A stretch of 64,000 nt of DNA, from contig DAHWSH010000050.1 in NCBI GenBank assembly GCA_027338645.1, positions 1 through 64,000 on the forward strand, in the 5' to 3' direction. Shown piece by piece: positions 1 to 6,983 of this stretch. This DNA is from JAJZIH01 sp021785265. GTDB lineage: Bacteria > Pseudomonadota > Gammaproteobacteria > JAKAQQ01. The translations under genes were made by a program, and so were the position numbers. The notes under the pieces were generated by a model that saw only the letters and a list, made by a program, of their open reading frames with translations, did not search any database and had not been told where the DNA came from. Every line of letters starts with the position of its first letter. The first letter of the stretch is position 1.

Positions 1-1
1 C

Positions 2-679
2 TACGCCCATGCCCTCATGATGGGAGATACCCTGACCCCCGCCGCCCAAAACGCCGTCATCGCCAAACTGGTCCACTACACCAGCATCCCCGCCCATATC
101 TGGCGCCGCGCCAACCTCCGCCTCACCGGATCCGAATTCCAAGGTCTCCTGCTGAATTCGCAGGACCGTCAGGTCGGACGTCTGGATGGCCGGTACGCAG
201 GTTACAAGTTGAACCCGATGCTCCCTGCGGCCCTCTACTCCACGATGTCAGATGCCATCAACGGACCCCTGACGGACGCCTATAACTGGTATGTCGAGAC
301 CGTCCTCCACTACCATTCCAAACGGCACTATACGATGTTGAGCTTCAAAGCTCTCCGCGACTGGAAATGGAAACACCGACCGGCCTTTTTCGGTGCAGGC
401 GGCCGTGGCGGGTATACCAACGTGGCACCGGACCTGGAACGGGCCATGATCACGAACCCGCATCTCCAGCTCCTCGTGAACAGCGGGTACTTTGATCTCG
501 GCACGCCCTTCTATGCCACCCTCTACACGATGGATCACCTGGGACTGCCGCGGGCCCTGCAAAGTCACGTGCATTTTCGGTTCTACTACAGCGGGCACGT
601 CCTTTACATCAGCCGGGGTTCGCGTCACGCGCTCGAGGCCAACATCGACCACTTCATCCATGAAGCCACCCAGGCTTGA
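2..679 (+). CDS. Peptidase S10 (serine carboxypeptidase-like), C-terminal part
   Basis: The gene enters from the left edge, so its N-terminus and nucleophilic serine are outside the window. The visible part carries the other two members of an S10 triad in family context: Asp in NSGYFDLGTP (residue 160 counted from the Met codon at 17) and His in YYSGHVLY (residue 194). S10 enzymes are alpha/beta-hydrolase carboxypeptidases, usually exported and active at acid pH; that is family knowledge. The in-frame ATG at 17 is internal, because the frame is open to the window edge. The gene ends 21 bases before the end of the convergent SYLF lipoprotein gene. I am fairly sure of the family; substrate and localisation cannot be judged from this fragment. 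Confidence 0.8.
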   Translation, partial: YAHALMMGDTLTPAAQNAVIAKLVHYTSIPAHIWRRANLRLTGSEFQGLLLNSQDRQVGRLDGRYAGYKLNPMLPAALYSTMSDAINGPLTDAYNWYVETVLHYHSKRHYTMLSFKALRDWKWKHRPAFFGAGGRGGYTNVAPDLERAMITNPHLQLLVNSGYFDLGTPFYATLYTMDHLGLPRALQSHVHFRFYYSGHVLYISRGSRHALEANIDHFIHEATQA

Positions 680-700
680 CCGCCCGGGACGGCTCAGCTT

Positions 701-1312
701 TCAACCGGGGGTGTAGCTAAAAGACTGCCCGGCAATCGATGCGCCAACGTAAAGCCCACCCTTGACCATCGTGAAGACCCGATAACCATGGGCGGGGAGG
801 TTGGTCCGGACCACCTCGCGCGCGTGATTGGGGACCGAGGCTTGAGCTCGGGAGCTGTACTGCCCTGCCCCATATCCCGCACTGGCTCCCGCACCCGCCG
901 TGATGGCAGTGGCTTGGGCCTTCGCGGAAAAACTGAACTGCCCGCTCGTGAAGCGCTTGAAGGTCGCGGGATCCATGAAAAAGATGATTTCCCGGTATGC
1001 TTCCCCGCCCACCAGGAACCCGACTGAAACCTGAGTGACGCTGGCCGTTCCGACCAAAGCCCCTCCCTGAAAAACCTGCCCCAAACCATGGGCCCCGGCA
1101 AAAATGAAGCCACCCTTGCCGATGGTCGGGAAAACGGCATACGCGTAAGCATGGTGCACATAACGGGCAATCAAGGGATCCGCATGCATGAACACCATCA
1201 GTGTGCTTTTCACCTCGGCGTTCGCAGCGGGAGTGCGATAGGAACCGGATGACGCACAACCGGACAGCAAAACCACGGAAAGCATCAGTATTGGAAACGT
1301 GAATCGGCGCAT
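701..1312 (-). CDS. SYLF (Ysc84-like) domain lipoprotein
   Basis: A 203-residue exported lipoprotein. A short signal peptide ends in the lipobox LLSGCAS (Cys at about residue 19), so it should be lipid-anchored in the envelope. The rest is a SYLF/Ysc84 domain, rich in Gly and Ala, with typical segments AVFPTIGKGGFIFAGAHG near the start and VKGGLYVGASIAGQSF at the end. SYLF domains bind lipids in eukaryotes; in bacteria their role is poorly defined. The ATG at 1312 is preceded by a GAGG about 8 bases upstream. A TATAAT hexamer and a perfect inverted repeat lie just upstream, suggesting regulated expression. It is transcribed alone and converges on the S10 peptidase gene. Confidence 0.85.
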   Translation of the reverse strand: MRRFTFPILMLSVVLLSGCASSGSYRTPAANAEVKSTLMVFMHADPLIARYVHHAYAYAVFPTIGKGGFIFAGAHGLGQVFQGGALVGTASVTQVSVGFLVGGEAYREIIFFMDPATFKRFTSGQFSFSAKAQATAITAGAGASAGYGAGQYSSRAQASVPNHAREVVRTNLPAHGYRVFTMVKGGLYVGASIAGQSFSYTPG

Positions 1313-1364
1313 GACTGGATCCTCATGGAGGGGTCGGGGTTCAGACAGACCCTCCTATCCGGGG

Positions 1365-1370
1365 ATTATA
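1365..1370 (-). promoter_or_regulatory. Predicted -10 element of the SYLF lipoprotein gene
   Basis: A perfect TATAAT on the minus strand, about 53 bases before the ATG at 1312. No good -35 hexamer sits at 16-18 bases. That position is instead occupied by a perfect inverted repeat, which would suit a promoter that depends on a regulator. Confidence 0.5.
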
Positions 1371-1378
1371 GGCGAAAA

Positions 1379-1394
1379 CGTTTCTTGTGAAACG
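1379..1394. promoter_or_regulatory. Inverted repeat, possible operator (CGTTTC-N4-GAAACG)
   Basis: A perfect 6-bp inverted repeat with a 4-base spacer (TTGT on the plus strand). It lies 8 bases upstream of the TATAAT of the SYLF gene, in the -35 region. Its size, symmetry and position suit a binding site for a dimeric regulator, but I do not recognise the regulator. It could also form a small hairpin at the end of a transcript reading out of tRNA-Thr, without a T-run. Confidence 0.4.
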
Positions 1395-1446
1395 GGTCAC
1401 GATCCGGCCAATCCGGGGAACTCATCGGCGGGTGATGCACGCTGAC

Positions 1447-1522
1447 TGGTGCCGCAGGGGGGATTCGAACCTCCGACTTGCTGATTACGAATCAGCTACT
1501 CTACCAACTGAGTTACTGCGGC
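1447..1522 (-). tRNA. tRNA-Thr (anticodon CGU)
   Basis: A complete 76-base cloverleaf with encoded CCA. The acceptor stem pairs GCCGCAG with CTGCGGC; the D stem is ACTC/GAGT; the anticodon stem GCTGA/TCAGC encloses the loop TTCGTAA, with CGT at positions 34-36; the T loop reads GGTTCGAATCC. CGU decodes ACG threonine codons. The flank beyond the 3' end (1312-1446) shows no integrase or att-like duplication of the tRNA end, so there is no sign of an integrated element. Confidence 0.97.
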
Positions 1523-2154
1523 ACATCGTTTTTCGGACTGGGCCGGTTCCATCGGCACACATCGCTTATTTTACGGGATTTTCCGCCCCCTGGGGTCAGG
1601 CGCAGGTCTCCCTAGCGCTCTCCGGTCTTCCGTTCGAAGACGAACCAGCACTTCGCAACCCCCATCCGCATCCCGGGACGGGACTTCGAGTAAACGGGTA
1701 ATCTAGCCCGCCGCAGAATCGGGATCTTGTCACTCACCACTCCCGACATCATAGAAATGGTGGTGGGTTTCGCAATCGGGTCAAACAACATACAGTCCGA
1801 CCGCAACGTGAGAGTCCGGAGCCATCCCTTGCCGGGAACCGCTCCAGGGTATCGACGAGCGTGGGCTTGGCCACTCGCGGATGCCTGCGAGCCGACTGAT
1901 GCTGCAGATCCTCGACAGAATGATGGGCCCACCGGAAACACCAGGGCGGTGATGAGAAGCCGCTGGGGGGTCGGCCGGATGCCCCGCACCCTCCAGCATT
2001 CACGGATGGCCGGACCTCCGGTCAGCGAACAATCATTGACATGGGGGGATTTTATGGAAAGCCTTCGCCCGGGAGAAGCCTGGAGAATCCCCCCAGCCCC
2101 GGAGTGAGGGTCCGGAGAGAGTTCGAGCGATGGTGCAGTATCATTGAAGCACCG
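1523..2154. other. Stretch without a recognisable gene
   Basis: About 630 bases between the tRNA 5' end and the first mla gene. Frames of roughly 125 codons are open on both strands (for example 1612-1989 minus and 1727-2107 plus), but neither product resembles a family I know. Neither has a convincing ribosome-binding site, and the two overlap each other. A TAAAAT at 1568-1573 on the minus strand could be the -10 element of the tRNA gene. The remainder may be a decayed gene or the leader of the mla operon; I see no hairpin followed by a T-run. Confidence 0.4.
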
Positions 2155-3324
2155 ATGAGTGACCCAAGCCCTCTGTCAAGACCCGGGAGCGACATGCGTC
2201 CCCCTTCCCTGCAGCGGGTTGACAGCCCCGGAGGATCCCCACGGATTGTGCTTTCTGGTTCGTGGACGATCCGTGGACTCCAAAATCCGCGTCGGCTTTT
2301 GGATCTGGAGAAAGAGATTCATCTCCTTCATGCCAGAGACCCGAAATGCCCCTGGGACCTCTCTGGAGCGACCCTGGATCATTTCGGAGCACTGCTCCTG
2401 CGACGCGGCTGGCTGGCCTCACCACCTATCCATCTTCAACTGACTCCGCCCCAGGCGAGCTTATTCGCCCGCTGGGCGCGGATCCCACCCTGCTCTCCCC
2501 AAAAAACCAAGGATGGACTCGAAACCTGGCTCCGTCCTGCCCGTTGGATCAGCCAGGCCCTGTTCGACTCCCTGGCCCTGATCGGACTGATCGCCCTCCT
2601 CTTCCTGACCTTCTTGAGACAGTTGGGGGCCAGCTTGGCAAAACCCCACCGGATCCCCTTTCTGGAGATCTCACAAAATCTTTACCAGATGGGCTTGAAG
2701 GCGCTCGGGATCATCGCCATTGTCGGATCCCTGATCGGGATCGTCATCAGTTATCTGGCTGCGCTTCAGCTTCAGGGTTTTGCCCTGCGCGGATTCCTGG
2801 TCTTCATCATCGGGATCAGCATCGTGCGTGAACTCGGACCCACCCTGGCGGCGGTTCTGGTGGCTGGCCGCTCAGGATCGGCCATCACTGCGGAGCTCGG
2901 TGTCATGAGGATTCGGGGCGAGATCGATGCCTACCGGGCCATGGGGATCGATCCGCTCTACCGACTGGTATTTCCGAGAATTGTCGCCCTCCTCATTTTG
3001 TTGCCGCTACTCGTCGGCTGGAGCGATTTCTTCGGAATTGTCACGGGCTTGGGAGCGGCCGCTTTGACGCTGCACACCTCATTCCTGTCTCTCGTCCGGC
3101 AGATGCCCCGGCTCGTCCCCTCCTTCAATCTCTGGTTCGGGATCATCAAGGGTGGGTTTTTCGGACTCCTGATCGGACTCGTCGCCTGCCGCCTCGGCTG
3201 GGATGTCCCGCCGGATGCCGCGAGCCTGGGCCGGGAAACGACGCGTTCAGTTGTTCTTTCCATCACTCTGGTCATTGCCCTGGATGCTCTGGCCGCCGTC
3301 TTGTTCCGCCGCACCGGATTTTAG
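2155..3324 (+). CDS. mlaE: MlaE-family lipid ABC transporter permease with N-terminal STAS-like domain
   Basis: Inner-membrane permease of an MCE-type ABC transporter that moves phospholipid between the inner and outer membranes. From about residue 135 onward it is a typical MlaE/YrbE permease, with several membrane helices and the conserved core IVRELGPTLAAVLVAGRSGS and MGIDPLYRLVFPR. The first ~110 residues resemble a STAS domain (WTIRGL near its start, then DLSGATLDHFGALLLRR), the role filled by the separate protein MlaB in E. coli. At 389 residues it is longer than E. coli MlaE (about 260) because of this fusion. The start is uncertain: ATG 2155 has a weak ribosome site, while ATG 2194 is preceded by GGGAG at 4 bases; both keep the STAS part. 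The ATPase gene follows after 2 bases. Confidence 0.9.
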   Translation: MSDPSPLSRPGSDMRPPSLQRVDSPGGSPRIVLSGSWTIRGLQNPRRLLDLEKEIHLLHARDPKCPWDLSGATLDHFGALLLRRGWLASPPIHLQLTPPQASLFARWARIPPCSPQKTKDGLETWLRPARWISQALFDSLALIGLIALLFLTFLRQLGASLAKPHRIPFLEISQNLYQMGLKALGIIAIVGSLIGIVISYLAALQLQGFALRGFLVFIIGISIVRELGPTLAAVLVAGRSGSAITAELGVMRIRGEIDAYRAMGIDPLYRLVFPRIVALLILLPLLVGWSDFFGIVTGLGAAALTLHTSFLSLVRQMPRLVPSFNLWFGIIKGGFFGLLIGLVACRLGWDVPPDAASLGRETTRSVVLSITLVIALDALAAVLFRRTGF

Positions 3325-3326
3325 AC

Positions 3327-4073
3327 ATGGATCCCATTGTCTCCTTTGAAGACGTCGAGGTGGACTACGACGGCCGTGCCGTCCTCAAGGACATCAGCTT
3401 TGCAGTCCAACCCGGAGAAATTGTGGGCCTCGCGGGACCTTCGGGAAGTGGTAAAACGACATTACTCCGCCATCTCCTGGGTCTGAAGCGGCCCGTCCGC
3501 GGTCGTATCCGGCTGTTTGGCGACCCTTTGGTCTCCCTTTCACCCGCCGCCCAACGCCGCCTGCGCCGGAGGATCGGTGTACTATTTCAGGGCGGCGCCC
3601 TTTTGAGTTCCCTCAATGTATTCGAAAACGTGGCCCTGCCCCTTCTGGAAATGGGTTTACCGGATGCCTGGGTCCACCCCATGGTTGCCCTAGCTCTCTC
3701 TCTGGCGGGACTGCCGCCCGAGAACGCGCCGCGCATGCCATCTGAACTCTCGGGAGGCATGGTGACCCGCGTGGCCCTCGCACGCGGGCTCGTGGCCGAA
3801 CCGGAACTCCTCCTCCTCGATGAACCTACCGCCGGACTCGACCCCATCGTGGCCGATGCCTTCATTGCCCTCATGTGTGATCTCCAGAAAAGCCTAGGCA
3901 TCACGGCCCTCATGATCTCCCACGACCTGCGTGCGCTGGAGCGCTTGTGCCATCGCATCGTGCTCGTGGGCGACGGCCATCTCATCGCGCAAGGCCGTCT
4001 CCAAGACCTCGCGCTGCAGGCGGATCCCCGCATCCGGTCATTTTTCCGGCTGGATGGAGAGCCGGGACCATGA
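3327..4073 (+). CDS. mlaF: MlaF-like lipid ABC transporter ATP-binding protein
   Basis: Cytoplasmic ATPase of the MCE transporter, 248 residues. It shows Walker A GPSGSGKTT (about residue 38), a Q-loop region ending LFQGGALLSSLNV, the signature ELSGGMVTRVALAR, Walker B LLLLDEPTAGLDP and the switch histidine in MISHD. The GGALLSSLNVFENV stretch and the SGGM signature are characteristic of the MlaF/Ttg2A branch. Its stop overlaps the start of mlaD by ATGA, indicating translational coupling. Confidence 0.95.
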   Translation: MDPIVSFEDVEVDYDGRAVLKDISFAVQPGEIVGLAGPSGSGKTTLLRHLLGLKRPVRGRIRLFGDPLVSLSPAAQRRLRRRIGVLFQGGALLSSLNVFENVALPLLEMGLPDAWVHPMVALALSLAGLPPENAPRMPSELSGGMVTRVALARGLVAEPELLLLDEPTAGLDPIVADAFIALMCDLQKSLGITALMISHDLRALERLCHRIVLVGDGHLIAQGRLQDLALQADPRIRSFFRLDGEPGP

Positions 4074-4966
4074 AACATCGTTACTACGCAGTGGCCAGCG
4101 GTCTTTTCGTGATCCTCCTCGCCATCGGCCTCCTCGTTGCAGGAAATTGGCTCGCGGGCAGCAAGATCCCGGCCACACGGACGCTCGTCATCGTGACCCG
4201 GGGATCGGTCATGGGACTGACACGAGGTTCCCGGATTTTCTACCGAGGACTCCCCGTCGGTCGGGTCACGCATCTTGGATTCAATCCAAAGAATCCGAAC
4301 GAGATCCTGATTCACGCACGGATCGGGGAAAACACGCCACTGGTTCCGGGTACCACGGCTCGTCTCGCGACCAGCCTGTTTTCCTCATCTGCGGCCCTCT
4401 CCCTGATCCCCCCGGCCCGTGCCCTGGCGGGGCCCTATCACCCGCCCCATCCCTTTCCCCGGCTCCTCACGCTGAAACCTCCTCCCCTCTCGACCCTCGT
4501 CGATCAAGGCGCCCGCGGAGCACGCAATCTTGCGGCTGCAAGCCAAGCGCTCAGGCGGCTACTCTCGCCGAACGAGGTATCCCGGATCCGCAAGACACTC
4601 GGAGACCTCGACCGGAATCTCGTGATCCTGACCCGGATTGAGGGGCATGTCGATGCCGCCGCACGCGAGCTCCCCAAGACCACCCGGAAGCTCAATGCGC
4701 TGCTCGGGTCAACCCAAAAGCTCCTCGCGGACAGCCAGCGCGTTCCCCTCTCCCTCAGGCACTCGCTCGCAGAAACCCGGTCGCTGTTCAGGATCCTGGC
4801 CTTCAGGACGCTGCCTCGCCTCGACCAGTCGCTCGACTCCCTGAAGGGACTATCCATGAACCTTTCCCGGCTGAGCGTCAGCCTGAACCGCAACCCACAA
4901 CTCTGGCTCCTCGGGCATGCCCGGGAACCGGCCGGACACAACCGGGATCACACCCACCCGCACTGA
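4070..4966 (+). CDS. mlaD: MlaD-like MCE-domain substrate-binding protein
   Basis: A 298-residue membrane-anchored periplasmic protein. One N-terminal membrane segment (about residues 8-27) is followed by a single MCE domain that includes GSVMGLTRGSRIFYRGLPVG and ends near SLIPPARAL. A long, largely helical tail follows. MCE proteins form hexameric rings that carry lipid across the periplasm. It is longer than E. coli MlaD (about 183 residues) and closer to the MCE-plus-helix layout paired with PqiC-like lipoproteins. The ATG at 4070 is fixed by the 4-base overlap with mlaF; an upstream extension would run inside mlaF. No mlaC or separate mlaB follows. Confidence 0.88.
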   Translation: MKHRYYAVASGLFVILLAIGLLVAGNWLAGSKIPATRTLVIVTRGSVMGLTRGSRIFYRGLPVGRVTHLGFNPKNPNEILIHARIGENTPLVPGTTARLATSLFSSSAALSLIPPARALAGPYHPPHPFPRLLTLKPPPLSTLVDQGARGARNLAAASQALRRLLSPNEVSRIRKTLGDLDRNLVILTRIEGHVDAAARELPKTTRKLNALLGSTQKLLADSQRVPLSLRHSLAETRSLFRILAFRTLPRLDQSLDSLKGLSMNLSRLSVSLNRNPQLWLLGHAREPAGHNRDHTHPH

Positions 4967-4971
4967 CCTTC

Positions 4972-5619
4972 ATGCGCACGATCCACCGCTCCGTTCTCCT
5001 GTTCGTCCTGCCCCTCCTCGCCGGCAGCTTCTCCGCCTGTAGCCTTCTCCCCCCCCGCGCCCACGTGCCCACGACCTACGATTTCGGGCCGTCACCCAAG
5101 CTGGCCACGACTCCTCCCCTGGCCGGGCTCGTCTTCCTCGGTTTTCGTGCCGTCCCCTGGCTCTCGGGGACCGGTATCCATTACCGGCTGCTTTACCGGC
5201 AAGCCCAGGAACTCAGGCGTTATGGCGGAAAAACCTGGTTGGCCTCGCCGGGATCGCTCATGGCGAGCCGTCTGGCCAGCGAGTTCGCCGTCCTCGGGTT
5301 ACCCTCGCGCCCCCGCTATACCCTGTCGCTTCGCCTAGTCACCTTCGAGCAGGACTTTTCCTCGCCCAAAAGTGCCGATGACCGTCTGGGTGTCATCGCG
5401 GTCCTGCGCCGTCCGCTCCGGGCCGACTGGCAGGTCTCGCACGACTTCCGCCTGACCCGGAAAACCCCCCCTACGGCGGGAGGGGCCATCCGCGGGTTTG
5501 CAGTCCTGGACGACCGCTTCAACCGACAACTCATTCGATGGATCGAACGCGAAATCAACGGTCGCGGAACAGGGAAACCTTCAGCATTCGACGACGTTGA
5601 CCGCAAGCCCCCCGCGTGA
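4972..5619 (+). CDS. ABC-type transport auxiliary lipoprotein (PqiC-like)
   Basis: A 215-residue lipoprotein with lipobox SFSACS (Cys about residue 23). It is followed by the TTYDFGP and LGFRAVPWLSGTGIHYRL region typical of the ABC_trans_aux (PqiC/DUF330) family, which has the pattern of a predicted outer-membrane lipoprotein accompanying MCE transporters. It lies 5 bases after mlaD in the same operon and probably supplies the outer-membrane end of the lipid conduit in place of MlaA/MlaC; this is inferred from context. Its last 39 bases overlap the end of the convergent sdaA gene. Confidence 0.82.
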   Translation: MRTIHRSVLLFVLPLLAGSFSACSLLPPRAHVPTTYDFGPSPKLATTPPLAGLVFLGFRAVPWLSGTGIHYRLLYRQAQELRRYGGKTWLASPGSLMASRLASEFAVLGLPSRPRYTLSLRLVTFEQDFSSPKSADDRLGVIAVLRRPLRADWQVSHDFRLTRKTPPTAGGAIRGFAVLDDRFNRQLIRWIEREINGRGTGKPSAFDDVDRKPPA

Positions 5620-6945
5620 GGTCTCCTTATACTGGCTTTGCATGTCGAGCCCGGTCTGGCGCATGGTCTGGATGACTTGATCCAAGGAAACCCGATGTTC
5701 CCCGCTCCCCCCGCAAGCCAGCCGCTGCGCGTTGATGGCCTTGATGGCACCAATGGCATTGCGCTCGATACAAGGAATCTGAACCAAGCCGCCAACCGGA
5801 TCGCAGGTCAGCCCGAGATTGTGCTCCATACCGATTTCGGCGGCATGTTCGATCTGGGCATCGGTCCCTCCGAGCGCCGCCGTGAGGCCGGCAGCCGCCA
5901 TGGAACAGGCCACCCCCACCTCACCCTGGCATCCCATTTCTGCACCCGAAATTGATGCATTGATCTTGTAGAGGATACAGATCCCTCCCGCCGCCAGAAG
6001 GAATCGGTGAATGCCGGCTTCATCGGCGCCTTTGACATGGTGCCGGTAATAGTGCAGGACCGCCGGGACAATTCCGGCTGCTCCATTGGTGGGTGCCGTC
6101 ACGACACGGCCGCCCGCGGCATTTTCCTCGTTGACAGCCAGCGCGTACGCATTGACCCAATCCATGATGTCGAAACCATCGGAAGCGGGGTTTTGCCGGA
6201 GTTTCTGGTATAGGCGTGGGGCCCGGCGAACCACCTTGAGTCCCCCCGGCAGGCTTCCTTCGGTGCTAAGTCCACGCTCGACGCAGGACTGGAACGCTTG
6301 CCAGAGTCGGTCGAGTCCCCGCTCCACCGCGGCGGCAGGCTGGACCGAACACTCATTGGCCCGAACGAGCTCAGGAATGGACAGCGCGTGGCGCCGGGTC
6401 AGTGCCAAGAGTTCAGCTGCGGAACGGTACGGATAGGGTGCCTCCGGCAGGCTGCCTCCGGCACCGGGGTCTGGATCCTCGGCCCTCAGGATGAACCCCC
6501 CCCCGATCGAGTAAAAATCACGGGTGAAAGGGTTCGCAAGATCGCTACCGAAAGCGCTAAAACGCATGCCATTGCTGTGCCGCGGCAGGAGGGCATCTCC
6601 ATGAAAGATGAGGTGTTGTGTTTCGGAGAAGGGGATTTCCCGGACGCCCAGAAGACGGATCGTTCCCTCACGGCGAATCCGTTCAAGACGCTCGGGAATC
6701 GTATCCGGATCGATTTCCGCGGGGTCCTCACCCTCGAGCCCCAGGAGAATGGCCTTATCGGTACCATGCCCCCGGCCGGTCAGCGCCAGTGAGCCGTAAA
6801 GCTCGACCGTGAGACTTCCGAGATGGCCCCACTCCGGACGCTTCTCGAGATCCAGGAGAAAGGCCCGGGCGGCCCGCATGGGTCCCACCGTATGGGAACT
6901 CGAGGGTCCAATGCCGATCTTGAACAGTTCGAAAACGCTATACAT
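5581..6945 (-). CDS. sdaA: L-serine ammonia-lyase, iron-sulfur type
   Basis: A 454-residue single-chain L-serine dehydratase converting serine to pyruvate and ammonia with a 4Fe-4S cluster. The N-terminus shows the family hallmark IGIGPSSSHTVGPM. The C-terminal half has candidate cluster cysteines in CDPVGGLVQIPC (residues 381 and 392) and LACGGSGEHR (about 411), plus the conserved final Cys at the C-terminus. The length matches E. coli SdaA. It lies 38 bases downstream of putA on the same strand and may be the last gene of the long arn-icd-putA run. Its product would feed amino-acid carbon into pyruvate. Confidence 0.96.
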   Translation of the reverse strand: MYSVFELFKIGIGPSSSHTVGPMRAARAFLLDLEKRPEWGHLGSLTVELYGSLALTGRGHGTDKAILLGLEGEDPAEIDPDTIPERLERIRREGTIRLLGVREIPFSETQHLIFHGDALLPRHSNGMRFSAFGSDLANPFTRDFYSIGGGFILRAEDPDPGAGGSLPEAPYPYRSAAELLALTRRHALSIPELVRANECSVQPAAAVERGLDRLWQAFQSCVERGLSTEGSLPGGLKVVRRAPRLYQKLRQNPASDGFDIMDWVNAYALAVNEENAAGGRVVTAPTNGAAGIVPAVLHYYRHHVKGADEAGIHRFLLAAGGICILYKINASISGAEMGCQGEVGVACSMAAAGLTAALGGTDAQIEHAAEIGMEHNLGLTCDPVGGLVQIPCIERNAIGAIKAINAQRLACGGSGEHRVSLDQVIQTMRQTGLDMQSQYKETSRGGLAVNVVEC

Positions 6946-6983
6946 GCAATTAGTCTAGTCCTTCGGTCGACCTACTGGAAGGG

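Noticed and set aside
1312..1446. Integration site of a mobile element at tRNA-Thr
   Set aside because: No integrase gene, no repeat of the tRNA 3' end and no foreign gene cluster are present nearby.
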